Below are positions 1 through 10,734 of a stretch of 64,000 bases of DNA, one piece after another. A model generated the notes under the pieces. The model saw only the letters and a program-made list of their open reading frames with translations, searched no databases and was not told the origin of the DNA. Within the stretch, counting starts at the first letter, position 1. The number at the start of each line of letters is the position of its first letter. The position numbers were made by a program, and so were the translations under genes. The stretch is from the NCBI GenBank assembly GCA_014529385.2, contig CM043942.1, forward strand, positions 62,577,184 through 62,641,183, read 5' to 3'. This stretch comes from Adiantum capillus-veneris. Lineage: Eukaryota > Streptophyta > Polypodiopsida > Polypodiales > Pteridaceae.

Positions 1-59
1 TAATTTTGGGACATGCATTCATAAGACAACTTAAAATGGTTCAAGATTGGGGCTATAAC
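1..59 (+). pseudogene. Gypsy-type protease-domain remnant, left half (interrupted by Copia-A copy 1)
   Basis: Reading from base 14, one frame gives ILGHAFIRQLKMVQDWGYN. This matches the end of an LTR-retrotransposon aspartic protease, where the ILGRPF motif is followed by a QDWGY stretch. The reading stops exactly where the copia 5' LTR begins at 60. It resumes after the 3' LTR at 4682 with HTYLRH, so one older ORF was split by the insertion. The canonical Arg of ILGRPF has become His, and only this short C-terminal piece lies in the window. The family assignment rests on the motif and on the parallel remnant at 23890-24130. Confidence 0.5.
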
Positions 60-282
60 TGCTACCATATACATGTGGTAATGATGTGTGTGAACACACT
101 TAAGACCGCCAGGGCATTTTTTCCCTCACTATGAGATTTTTTCCCCCGTGCATTGTATATACGCACAACATTCTAAGGCTAACTATCTTTGCACACTAAG
201 TAATACACTCTTTGTTGTGTGCCTTGAGCTTCCTTCCTCTTCTCCAAGATGTGTGTGTTTTCCTGGCACCCTAATTCCAACA
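60..282 (+). repeat. 5' LTR of Copia-A copy 1
   Basis: Begins TGCTACCATATACATG and ends CCTAATTCCAACA, so it has the TG...CA ends of an LTR. It is 223 bp and closely matches 4453-4681 and 44892-45118. It contains the element's short promoter region, including TGCATTGTATATACG near 148. Confidence 0.85.
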
Positions 283-284
283 AT

Positions 285-296
285 TCGTATCAGAGC
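285..296 (+). other. Primer binding site of Copia-A copy 1
   Basis: TCGTATCAGAGC lies two bases after the LTR and differs by one base from TGGTATCAGAGC, the usual complement of the initiator methionine tRNA 3' end. Copy 2 has the unmutated form at 32297-32308. Confidence 0.7.
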
Positions 297-644
297 AGGT
301 TGCATCCTCCCAGGCTTAGTCGCCATCAGCTTCAACACATGCCTGCTCACTTTCTCTGATTTCAGTGAGCTTTGGCAAGCGTTCTCAAGTCAAAAAATAT
401 TTTGAGTGATCTCATAGAGCTCAGTCTGCTCACATTTCTAATTCGTGCTCATTTCGACCTTTGTTTCCACTACAAGCAGTTTTGTGCAATCTATTTTGTC
501 ATTTTGTGCAAAAAAAATTGTTTGTGCTGTTTTTTGCATAATAGGTCCCTTACAATCTTCTATGGTTTGTGTTATATAGCATGTGTTGTTCATGACTTCT
601 TTATCCTCTTTTCGGGTAGCTTTCACATCAGGTCAACATTTACC

Positions 645-1540
645 GTGGTTGACAACAATACAAATGTGTTCAAGATGTTTGCTACTGAGGACAGATTGGA
701 TGGGGACACTTGCCCTATGTGGGCTTATATGATGCAAGATGTTCTTGTCTGGAAGTGCATTTGGAACATTGTGCATGGCATTGATGTACATCCTGGTTCT
801 GAGGATACAGGCGATGTTGAGGATGTTGCGGGTCTTGCTGCAAGATTGCTACTGTTAGAGTTGTTTTGCCTATAGGTGAGCAAGCTCGTTGGGATGTAAA
901 AGTTGCACAAGCTCATGTATTGATTGTGTTGTCTGGGAAGTGCACTATTACTCCCCACATTCATTCAACAAAATAGGCAAAACATGCTTGGGATATTCTA
1001 GCTGGTCATTATGCAAGTCACGATGAGGCAAAAATTGCATCGCTACATAGAGAGCTGGAGTCAAAAATTATGCACGAGGAAGATGATATGGACATTTTCC
1101 TTGCTGGTGTCAACGATATCAATGAGCAACTTATTTCTGCAGGTGAAGTCATTTCAGACAGTTCCCTTGTGCAAACTGTTCTTGATGCCTTGCCAGATTC
1201 TTACCACACTTTTGCTAGTACTTGGAGACTCATCACCCAAGAAAATCCTGAAGTTGTCAAGTTTGATGCATTGTGCACATTGTTGTTGCAAGAGTCACTT
1301 TCCAAATAAAATAAGACTAGACAACATGCAATTGAACATGCTTTTATTGCTGCTCAAAGCAAAGGTGGTAACAGCAATGCAACCACGTCTCATGGTTCTT
1401 CTACGAGTGGAAAATCACATGTTTCTAATGCAATTTGTTTGGGAATTCTGGTGATAAGGACAAAAATAAGCTGCATTGCCATTATTGTAAAGCTAATGAT
1501 TACTTGCTCAAGCAGTGTCCTAAGTTGGAGGCCAAAGAGG
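645..1540 (+). pseudogene. Copia gag (UBN2-type) with zinc knuckle, Copia-A copy 1
   Basis: Gag is the capsid/nucleocapsid protein that packages retrotransposon RNA. The reading starts at GTG (645), where copy 2 has ATG in the same context, followed by DNNTNVFKMFA. A frameshift near 810-870 splits the frame. The clearest stretch, 1070-1309, gives the UBN2-type helical region around VLDALPDSYHTFASTWR. The nucleocapsid knuckle CHYCKANDYLLKQC lies near 1474-1518, with Tyr where the knuckle His is expected. Comparison with copy 2 (32656 on) makes the identification firm. This copy cannot make intact gag. Confidence 0.75.
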
Positions 1541-1929
1541 CTAAGAAGAAAGAGGCTGGTTCCACTACTAATGCTCGTTCCACTACAAATGCAGCTATTG
1601 TTGAGTCTTTTGTGAAAGGAGACTATGATGCTGATGTTGATGTAGAATGGGCTTTTAGTGCAGAGTGTACCTATAATCTTGTTGTCCATGATGCATGCAT
1701 GTCAATAGATTCACATGTGTGGTATTTTGATAGTGGTGCTACAAAGCACATTACCTCACATCATGATTTATTCACCTCTCTTGAGTCTGTCCCTCATGGG
1801 AATTCAGTCACTTGTGCCAACAATGCCTCTTCTCCGGTTCAGGGAGTTGGAAAGATTGAGCTTACTGCTGTAAATGGCAGTTCTTTCACACTTGTAGATG
1901 CCCTTTTATGTGCCTGGGATCAAGAATAA
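1541..1929 (+). pseudogene. Copia aspartic protease, Copia-A copy 1
   Basis: The frame running on from the zinc knuckle contains VWYFDSGATKHIT, the copia protease active site (D-S-G-A), near 1717-1755. The protease cuts the Gag-Pol polyprotein. The frame stops at 1929 after ALLCAWDQE, where copia elements normally continue into the pre-integrase domain. That domain reappears in another frame from about 1937, so there is a frameshift at this junction. Copy 2 has lost this whole domain. Confidence 0.75.
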
Positions 1930-1936
1930 TCTTTTG

Positions 1937-2640
1937 TTTGTGTTTGCACTTGCTAGACTTGGACTTGTAGTCAAGTTTGTGGATGATAGATGTACACTAC
2001 ATGATCTCAATTTTGGTGATAAAATTGTTGCATCTGGCATATTATGTCGTGGGCTGCATAAGCTCATTTGATTTGTATGACAAGTGTGGCAGAATTTTGC
2101 AAATGCAATTGTCAATTCTAAAGGTATTTCAGATGCAAAACTTTGGCATGCACGTTTTGGACATCTAAATTTTATTAGTTTGCTGCGTTTGCAAAAATCT
2201 TATATGGTTGCTTCTTTGCTGCCTCTTGAAGCATCCCTCAAACATGTTTGTGAAGGCTATATTTTGGGTAAGATGTAGCATTCTAAGTTTCCAAAGGATG
2301 GTTTAGTTAGGGCCAGATGCAAGTTGCAGCTTGTGAGTATAGTGATGTTTGTAGGCCCATGCAAACTTCGTCGTTGGGCAATTACCTTTACTTCGTGACT
2401 TTCATTGATGATTACTTCAGGCAGGCATGGGCATATCCGCTTAAATAAAATTCCGAAGTATTTATGTGCTTCAAACAACTTCTGGCTATGGCTGAAAATG
2501 TCTCAAAATGTACTATGGGCACCCTACGTTCTGATCAAGGGGGGGAGTATATGTCTCATGAGTTTAATACATTTTGGCTAGTTGCGGGATAAAACACCAA
2601 TGTATATTTCCTTATATGCCTCAACAAAATGGTGTTGCTA
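1937..2640 (+). pseudogene. Copia GAG-pre-integrase and integrase core fragment, Copia-A copy 1
   Basis: WHARFGHLNF-type sequence (here LWHARFGHLNFISLL near 2140-2180) marks the pre-integrase zinc-binding HHCC region, followed by CEGYILGKM and a stop at 2278. Further frames give NYLYFVTFIDDYF near 2380-2420 and RSDQGGEYMSHEF near 2528-2566, which hold the two Asp residues of the DDE core. Downstream of about 2640 the remaining integrase is largely missing and the sequence jumps to the linker before reverse transcriptase. Non-functional. Confidence 0.7.
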
Positions 2641-2659
2641 AGAGGGATACAATTTGTAT

Positions 2660-3789
2660 CATCTGTACAGCCTATGGGGGTTTCTAAAAATGTTACAGAT
2701 CCACCTATTACTGATGCAAATGTACATGATGTACTTGATGAGAAAAGGGCTAGAGGTATTGTTAAATGGATGGTGCATACTTTGTGTGATAGTAAATTGG
2801 ATGCACCTTTGTCTGGTCATACTTGTTCAGGTTCTCACCATGCATCTTATGCATCAGATAGATTGTTATGTTTTGGTTGTGTCTAGATTATGTGATGTTG
2901 AGGAACCTCTGTCTTTTGATGAAGCACAAAATTCATAAAATTGGATGGCTCCCATGCAATCAAAATATGATGCACTTCTAGAAAATGACACAAGGACTTT
3001 ATGTGATTTGCCTCTTGGAAAAAAGGCCATTGGTACAAAGTGGATTTACAAGTTGAAATGCAAGCCGGATGGTGAGATTGATCGCTATAAGGCTCGACTT
3101 GTTGCAAAGGGTTATGCACAGCAAAAAGGAATAGATTATGAAGAGACTTTGGCTCCCACTTGTTGTATGACTACTGTGCATTTTCTATGTGCATTGGCAG
3201 CTCATTTTGGTTGGGATGTACATCAATTAGACATTGTTATTGCTTTCTTGAACGGTGACATATTTGAGGAATTTTATGTAACGCAGCCTCGCGGTTTTGT
3301 CAAGAAAGGATAAGACGATAAGGTGTGCAAATGTAACAAAGCTTTGTATGGGTTGAAGCAATCTCCTCATGCTTGGTATGAGAAGACTAACACTCATTTA
3401 GTCAAACGAGGCTTTTGTAAGAGTCCAACAGAAAGCACACTATATGTAAAGCGTGAGGGTGATGTACTTCTCATTGTGGTTCTTTTGTAGATGATTTGTT
3501 GATCACTGGACCAAATGAGAGACATATTGTTGAATTTAAGACTAATTTGAATGCTACTTTCAAGATGAAAGATTTGGGTATGTTGCATCATTACTTGGGT
3601 ATACAATTTAAGCAGTGTGATGGTGGTATTTCCTTGTGTCAAAAAAGTTACATAGAGACGTTGCTATGTAAGTTTGGACTTGAGGATTGCAAACTTATTG
3701 CCACTCCCATGGAAACAGGTTTGAAACTGAGTCTTAATGATGTTGTTGATCGTGCAGATGTCACTCTTTACCAAACTAATGTTGGATGA
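2660..3789 (+). pseudogene. Copia reverse transcriptase (RVT_2), Copia-A copy 1
   Basis: A pre-RT linker from about 2660 is followed at 2945-3313 by the RVT_2 start: KKAIGTKWIYKLKCKPDGEI, then KARLVAKGYAQ and FLNGDIFEEFY. It continues through KALYGLKQSPHAWYEK (3337-3385) to LYVKREGDVLLIV. The catalytic Y/F-V-D-D box survives only as FVDDLLITGPNE after a frameshift at about 3486, where copy 2 reads LYVDDLL. The last open piece is 3496-3789. Stops at 3311 and 3487 and the frameshift make it inactive. Confidence 0.8.
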
Positions 3790-4440
3790 CTCATTTATGT
3801 ATGCAACACGAGGCTGGTTATTCAGTTTGCAGTCTCACAGGTCAGCAGATTTATGCATAGCCCAGGGTCTAAGCATTGGCAGGCTATCAAGAGGATTTTT
3901 TGCTACTTGAGTGGCACTTTACATCTTGGCTTGTTTTATCCCAAGGGGGGATCGTTGCTTTGTTCCATGCTTGGCAGTTCATGTATATCTTGGTTGAGCA
4001 AGAAGAAAACCAATTGTGGCCACTTCTAGTTGTGAGGCTGAGTATATGGCAATCTTCTCAGTCATAGCTATGGTTGAGTGTGTATGGCTCAGACGCCTTA
4101 TGGGCTGATTTGGGTGTTTGAAAAGACATTGCCAACACTATCTACACTGACAGTCAGAGCGCATTGGCACTTGCAAGGAACCCAGTTTTTCATGCTCGCA
4201 CAAAGCACATTTAGGTGCATTACCACTATGTCAGGGAGAGGCTCTCATTATGAGATATCAGCTTGTCTTATGTGCCAGTAGAGGACAACCTTGCAAATCT
4301 TTTCACAAAGGCATTGTCTCGTGAGAAGTTCAAATCTTTTTGAAAAGCTTTGGGCTTACTCCCCTTTGTGGACTGATCATGTCCTTAGGGAATGTCATTT
4401 CCCTTTACTCTATGTGATAGCTCTCGTTCACCGCATCACT
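3790..4440 (+). pseudogene. Copia RNase H remnant, Copia-A copy 1
   Basis: Alignment by eye to copy 2 (44068-44771) shows the copia-type RNase H region: a VCNTR..IQFAVSQVSRFMHSPGSKHW stretch broken by stops, then the ALARNPVFHARTKHI region near 4160-4215 in shifted frames. A segment present in copy 2 (the DWAG-containing part) is deleted near 3950-3975. It degrades the RNA strand of the RNA-DNA hybrid in live elements. Here it is broken. Confidence 0.6.
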
Positions 4441-4452
4441 CCCAGGGGGCTT

Positions 4453-4681
4453 TGTTACCATATACATGTGGCAGTGATGTGTGTGAACACACTTAGGACC
4501 GTCATAGCATTTTTCCCCTCATTAGGACGTTTTTCCCCCCATGCATTGTATATACTTCCATCATTCTAGGGCTAACTATCTATCCCATTGCACACTAAGT
4601 AGTACACTCTGTGTTGTGTGCCTTGAGCTTCCTTTGTCTTCTCCAAGATGTGTGTGTTTTCTTGCAACCCTAATTCCAAAA
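4453..4681 (+). repeat. 3' LTR of Copia-A copy 1
   Basis: Begins TGTTACCATATACATGTGG directly after the polypurine tract and runs to CCTAATTCCAAAA. It is 229 bp and near-identical in layout to 60-282. The terminal CA is mutated, judged by aligning to CCAACA in the other LTR copies. Confidence 0.8.
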
Positions 4682-4880
4682 ACAACCACACCTACTTGAG
4701 ACACAAAAAGGTCATGACAAGGATCACTATCAAGGACCATAGCTACCGAGATGTTAGTCAAACTCTTGTAGAGGAATTTAACTCAGTAACGATCAACGAG
4801 CAAGAGATACCTAATGGACAGAGAGTAAAGCACATCTTTGGATGTGTGGAGCTTTTGAGTGTGAGAGTTTGGCAATAGAA
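4682..4880 (+). pseudogene. Gypsy-type protease-downstream remnant, right half
   Basis: Continues the frame broken at base 59: HTYLRHKKVMTRITIKDHS, then YRDV and EEFNSV, ending at a stop near 4877. The same YLRHxGVTxR phrase occurs in the remnant at 24040-24090, so both derive from one retroelement family. No catalytic residues lie in this piece. Confidence 0.45.
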
Positions 4881-5010
4881 GATTGCATCTTAGAGAGACC
4901 AGTTGAAGACAAAGAGTACATCACATAACCACGAGGATTTGTGAGAGTTTGGCAATAGAATATTGCATCTTTGAGAGACCAATAGAAGACAAAGTGTACA
5001 TCCCATAACC
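4861..5010 (+). repeat. 80-bp tandem duplication
   Basis: GTGAGAGTTTGGCAATAGAA starts at both 4861 and 4941. The following ~50 bases match with few differences, through AAGACAAAG and CATAACCA. Confidence 0.8.
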
Positions 5011-5339
5011 ATTTCCTAAGGATTTTTTTGAGCCATTTGGATGGATTATAGAGCTAGCACCGAAATTCAATACCTTCTCTTAGAGACATGGCAAGGGAGT
5101 GTGCACATAGAAAAAAGAGTGAGACAGGATAATATTCAAGTGGACACAAAGAAAAAGATGTCATCATTTAGATTTTGGGCCTTTTATAAGTATTACATCA
5201 TTTTCACCGACAAGTGGCTGAGAAAGAGTAAATGACAGTTCAAGATGGTTAAGGGTTGGACCATGGGATTTTTACATGGATACATAACACGAGCTAGAGA
5301 GTGCACATAGAAGGCACAAAGAGTTATCTTCCTAACAAG

Positions 5340-5910
5340 ATGCAATTAGAAAAAACCTAGCACTAATCCTAGACCACATAAATCTCAAAGGGTCAAGAAT
5401 CATGTGCAAAGATTTACTTCTGATACTTATGTGGCTTGCCATTATGCAAGATCGAGAGCCTATTTGTTTTGAGATTGATGTTGAAGATCCAAAATAGTAT
5501 CTAGGTATGGATGAGGAGATTATTTCTCTTGATGCCAATGAGACATGGAATTTTTTGTCATTGCCAATATGAAAGAATGTGATTGGATGTAAATGTGTTT
5601 GAAAGGTGAAGCACAATGAAAATAGCTTAGTGAGCATATACAAAGCTAGATTTGTAACAAAGGGCTATGTCAGTACGAGGAGACATTCAATAGTGTGGCA
5701 AGGATGGCTATTGTTCATAACATTACTATAGAACAAAAGGTTGGGTTTTGCAATAGATGGATGTGAATAATGAATTCCTGCATGGAAACTTGCAAGAAGA
5801 GAAATATATGGAGTATCCATGGTGGTGTAAGGATGTGGGACATCCAAATGTGTATGTAAACTAGGAAAAGGACTTTATGGGCTAAAACAAACACCTAGAT
5901 TTGTGGCTCG
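5340..5910 (+). pseudogene. Second, unrelated copia reverse transcriptase fossil
   Basis: Three-frame reading gives ordered RVT_2 signatures: NETWNFLSLPI near 5540-5570, GCKCV then KVKHNENSLVSIYKARFVTK near 5584-5665, MDVNNEFLHGNLQEEKYMEY near 5756-5818, and KGLYGLKQTPR near 5867-5905. These match the TWxL, KWVFKIK, KARLVAKG, D-V-AFLHG-L-EE and LYGLKQ blocks of copia RT. Several stops and frameshifts are present, and no LTRs are evident. It differs from Copia-A in sequence, so it is a separate family. Confidence 0.65.
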
Positions 5911-8102
5911 TGGGTTCCTTATAATGGGTTCTTTTCACACTATGACTTTAATTCTTATAGGGGATGCTTTTCACCCTAAAAATTTACCAAAGGAAAATCT
6001 ACATACACAGAGGAAGTAATGGCCCATGAGTACACCTTTGTTGTACTCTTTGTTGGCACCATGCTACCTGGCTGATGGGGCCTTGTGATCTTTGCTACTT
6101 ACTACTTGTCTCTCAATAAGTCAATTTCCCTACGTCCTTCTTAATGTTAGCCTATCGTGCACGCTCTACAATGAGATTAGAAGCAAAAGTCATGGGGTAA
6201 AGCAGTTAACCAATCCTAAGGAGGAGGGGCATCATTTTACTTTTGCATCACAAAATTTTAAGTCATTTTTTGGATTTCCCTTTCTACCTTAGTCATCTGC
6301 TTCTTCCTCCACTTAACCCCCTTGATCATTTGTTATGCAACATGCACTCTTACCTTGGTAATGTATCTAGCATCAAAAATCTTTGTTTTAAATTGGAAGT
6401 CTTCCATGCATGAGTAATGGGTAGATTCAAGTCAATTCAAGTGTAAATTCAAGAGATCATAAAACTTTTAATTATTTAGTGAAACATTTTAATGTCTTAA
6501 CGTTTCAGCAGCAATGTAACACTTTACAACTTCGAATGCCTTGCCTTACATATCATTTACAGTTTTTTTTTTAATGCTCCACATCACCTTGTGTAGTCAT
6601 TGGTGTAGATATCCTCTAAACTATCATTTGGTTAGCTTACCCAACTAGTGCTTGGTGGTTGGCAATCATACTTGTGTATGGGAGTCCATGCTATGCATGT
6701 TGTACAACAACTGCTTGATCTACTTTGCCTAGCTGCAAACTCATGAAGACTATATCTCTCAATTCTATAATGCAATCAATTCTACTCGATCCAAAACCTA
6801 TGATTGACAAAGCAAGCATAGGTTCTCATCAATCAAACATGGAAGGCACAAACAGGCACATTCACACACTCAAGAGAGTACACACCCAAAAATTGCATAC
6901 ATTTCTACACACACACACAAGCATGAAATACTTTTAGAAGAACATTTTCAATGTGAGAACAAAAGGTCATATGCACTTAATAGAGAAGAGAAGAGATTAG
7001 ACAAGGAGCAAAGGTCTTAGTTGCCTCACATACATTACAAGCCAAGATTCTGAGCAATGGAATCTTGATCTCGTCGCAAAGCATATGAGGATTTTTTCTT
7101 AAAGATGAGCTCAAAGGGCCCTTTCCCATACTGCAATGTGATATTTATACCTAGGGATTCAAACTAGATGCCTATTGGACAATAATTAAACTAGCGAGTC
7201 TAAGCATAAAATAGGAGCATACGAGATACAAATTAGAACCCATGTGAGCTCGGCCTATTATAAAATCATGAACTTACATCAAAAATCTCCTTTTGACCTC
7301 TCACAAAGTATTACAATAAATTCATACAATGTCTAGGCAAATCCCAAAACACCCTTTCTCTTTATATTTGCAATGCTTGTCTCCAATGAGGACATAAACT
7401 TGTATTCTCACTTTACTCCTTGTCCACATTCCAACACACAATTATATCACCATATTGTTGAAATACCAAGCTCACCACATGGTATGCATGGATGATTTCT
7501 CATTTGCATTTATCGCACTACCATGACATAGAGGACACATTGATTGTCGTTGATGATACTACATCTGCACTTCCCCAGCTTGGTCTACCTACTAGGAGTG
7601 ATGCCCACTTATCTTGCCATCTCACTCAGTAGTGGTTTTAGATTGACTGATGTACATAATTATCTCTTTATGTTGTATGACGTACTTATGTTTATGTAGA
7701 CTATCAAATCATTTTGAGTAGTGAAGATGAAGAAGAAAATTTCGGTCTCCATGTTCAGTTTGTGCTCTCTTGGTTGTGTTCTCTCCTTATCTACCTTTTT
7801 ACATGACATCAAAGCTTGATTGTCAATAAGGATCTTTGAATGACAAGCAAGAGTAGTGGAATAAGTGAGTGAGAGTAAGAGTTTCTCCACTCTCCACCCT
7901 CATGTGTTGGTAATACACTCACACCCCTTGAGAATTTTGGGAGGTGTTTGTAACAATAATTGATTTTAATTTCTTTGGAAAATTGTGTGGTTCTATAGAA
8001 TTGGTTGAACAAATATAGAGTCCTTTTGGTTGATACCTCTATGGCTAAATTTTAGTTACGGGCACGTTTCGGCATCCGTTGTGGAGTTAGAAAGTGTTCA
8101 CC
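5911..8102. other. No gene recognised
   Basis: AT-rich sequence with only short frames. I see no domain, RNA gene or clear repeat unit here. It is probably decayed transposon DNA. Confidence 0.5.
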
Positions 8103-8215
8103 TGTAGGAACACAAAGGTTCTAGTTTTTGAAAATATCCTATTTTCTAAAGGCTAGGGTGGGTTAACAATACTAGCATTCATGTTAATAGATTGATAACA
8201 CCAATTAACTCAATG

Positions 8216-8257
<42 letters not shown>

Positions 8258-8611
8258 TAGACACAAAATAATAACTTGATTAGAAATGAACTAACAACAT
8301 TGGGAAGTGTGTACAATTGAGTAGCTACTTAAATAGCAGCACCATATGGATAGTTAGACCTCTCAAGGGTCGGATAAGTACCTTCTTCCAAGAGTTAAGG
8401 GGTACCTCTCCAGAGGGCAAGAGTGGCTCCATAGAATGTGGAAGGCTAAGATGCTTGGGATACCTTTTTGGATTCTTGTGCAACTCACAATGCCATGTGT
8501 ACTAGGCTATGTGCCCTCACATCCTCTCATGGTGACTAGTCTGCTGACTGCACAAGAGGTCATGCCCATAGTATATGAGAGGTCTAGGCCAAAGTCCATA
8601 ATCCCAAAACA
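8103..8611 (-). repeat. 3' LTR of a minus-strand copia element (Copia-B)
   Basis: On the minus strand the block starts TGTTTTGGGATTATGG at 8611, directly after the purine run CCAAGGGGAGG (8612-8623), a typical polypurine tract. It ends CTTTGTGTTCCTACA at 8103. The TG...CA ends and ~509-bp length fit a copia LTR. A (GA)n microsatellite lies inside at 8219-8254. The partner 5' LTR was not found. Confidence 0.55.
8219..8254. repeat. (GA)18 microsatellite
   Basis: An uninterrupted GA run inside the Copia-B LTR. Confidence 0.95.
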
Positions 8612-8705
8612 CCTCCCCTTGGACTTTGGACTCTACTGAAGTAAGCTTAACAAGACTCAATGCCAAATAGGCTCGTAGGTCTCAACTGATATGGTGTCAC
8701 ACAAA

Positions 8706-9428
8706 CTAAAGAATCCTCCCCTCAAAAAAAGTAGGAGACCATTCATATCTATAATACATCAGTATACTAATGCAAAAGTGGTTGTCAGGGGTAGGACAAA
8801 CATACAGATAGTTCTCCTTCTCTTGATCTTTGTCTTTGCCTTCATCCTCTACAAGGTTGATTTTTCCTTTGTCTCTCCTATTGTTGTTGCTATTGTGGCA
8901 TTTTGTATATGGTGAATAACCTTTGATGTTGTATTTGCCTACAAATTTTTTTCTTATAGAAAAATGACCTGATTTGCCACATTTGCAACACTTCTTATTA
9001 TTGGTCCTAGTTGATGAAGATGCAATCCAAGATGAAGATGCAATGTAAACCCCTCCATTGGTTGAAGCCGTTTTTGCTTGATTTTCCTCTTCTTCAATTA
9101 ATGCATTGATCACATGTTGCAAAGTTGGTGTAAGGTCCTTTTGTTCTAGGATTGTGACAATGTTTCCAATTTTTTTGGGAACAACACTTGAGAGCACATC
9201 AACCTTATCTTCTTCAAGAATTTGACACTCAATGTAGGTTAATTGAGTGATGATACTCATCAAAAGGCTTGAAATATCTTTGCCTTGAAGCATTGTAAAT
9301 TTGTAAAGGTTCCTTTTAAGGCTTATCTTGCTCACTTTTTGCTTGGCACCAAAATTTTCATATAAGATAGTCCATGTTTGGATAGATCTGGTGCAATTCA
9401 TAGTGAAGTGCACATAATTATTGTGCAA
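8706..9428 (-). pseudogene. Copia gag (UBN2-type) with degenerate zinc knuckle, Copia-B
   Basis: A 240-residue open frame. Residues ~5-115 resemble the UBN2 capsid domain: a TWTILYENFGAKQK region, LKRNLYKFTMLQGKDISSLL, and LTYIEC...VDVLSSVVP. Residues ~143-158 hold a nucleocapsid knuckle, CCKCGKSGHFSIRKK, in which the final Cys is replaced by Lys. A Lys/Glu/Asp-rich tail follows. Degraded coding signal continues upstream to about 9600, so the true start is lost. The polypurine tract and 3' LTR lie only ~80 bp downstream, so the whole pol gene has been deleted. The frame is open, but the element cannot move by itself. Confidence 0.7.
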
Positions 9429-10688
9429 TGAAGTGATAATTATGCCATTTTGTTCATCTTTGGCTTATATTTTTGAAATTTTGGCTCTTGTGTGTGCCTT
9501 CAACTTTGGATGTTTCAGTTGTTCATGGTTTAGAAATAGTCTATAGTTGCTTGTGCATACGGGAGCCTCATAGTTTGGTCTGCCAGGTATGGAAACCCTT
9601 CCCACTGAATTGTTGATCTCTTTTTTTCCCATAGTGCCGATAGAGGGGTCTTAGCTATTAGCAAAAGCTAATGCGAGTATCTAGCCTCTATACAAGTGCA
9701 CTTGAGTGACCCTATTCCCATAGGTGAAAATTAAATGCATACAAACCATGTTTTATGTCATGGATGCAAGATTTATCTTTGAAGATTTAGGGCTAGAGAG
9801 AATGAGAGAGAAAGATTCCTTCCTTGCTTGAGGTTCGGTTGAAGGGAAGCCTTTGAATTTGAATTGCTTTGTTGTTGCCTTGAAGTGTGAGAGAATAAGC
9901 TTTAAATATTTTGAGCAGTTTTGAATATCATAAGAAAAAACTCCTGCTACTATAGGAAGCTACCCTTGTAGCTTGAGCTTTGGAGGCTTGGAGCTCTTAT
10001 TTGGGTGGCCTAGTTGTTGCCTTGGTGCAACAACATAGGACTCCCCTCTTGGAGAGAGGTAAGAGATCTTGGGTCTACAAGGTGCGGGACAGAAATCCTT
10101 ACTCTGGGTTGGAGGGGGTGAGCTTTGGGAGCAACATGGCACGCAGGATAGCAAGCTTACAAAGCGACATGCTTTATAAGCCCTTGTGGATGAGGCTTGA
10201 TGTCCAAGCGACATGAGAAAAACACGATGGCATAGGATATGTCACTTGAAAACCCACCAACGTTAAAAAAATTAAGTTTAATTGTCAACCCTCACGCTCG
10301 ATTGTCTTGCCACTATTAAACTTGTGAACATGAGCTAAGAATCAGCAATGGCCACTATCTTGCCCACATGCCATTGCATGTGGTTATAGGCTAAAAATAA
10401 TCTTTTATGCTTAGCTTTGGCAGGGAGGTGTATACACAAACTCACACACACACACAAACACTTTTTTTTTCTGTAGATAATGGGGGATGGTGTTTATGGG
10501 GCTCCAAGATCAAAATACAAGGCTTGAAGGCTCTACAAGGGGCTTGTGAGGAGGGCTTCAAAATGAGGTGAACAATACATAGAGAAAATGAATTCAACAA
10601 AATTGGTTGAAGATGTGAATTGCTCAAAGTCAACACAAAAGAGAATTGAGAGAGTTATAAGGGAATGCTAATCATGCCATCCTGGTGC

Positions 10689-10689
<1 letters not shown>

Positions 10690-10718
<29 letters not shown>
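10690..10718. repeat. Poly-C run (29 C)
   Basis: An uninterrupted homopolymer. Its true length may be uncertain because such runs are prone to sequencing error. Confidence 0.9.
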
Positions 10719-10719
<1 letters not shown>

Positions 10720-10734
10720 TCCCTTCTTTTTGCT

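Larger units (their letters stand above)
60..4681 (+). mobile_element. Degenerate Ty1-copia retrotransposon (Copia-A copy 1)
   Basis: A complete element by structure: two related LTRs (60-282 and 4453-4681), a methionine-type primer site after the first, and a G-rich polypurine tract (CAGGGGGCTT) before the second. The internal order is gag, protease, integrase, reverse transcriptase, RNase H, which is the copia order. The flanks ATAAC (55-59) and ACAAC (4682-4686) look like a 5-bp target duplication with one mismatch. Every ORF carries stops, frameshifts or deletions, and much of the integrase C-terminal half is missing. It is therefore a dead copy. A second copy of the family lies at 32203-45118. 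Confidence 0.85.
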
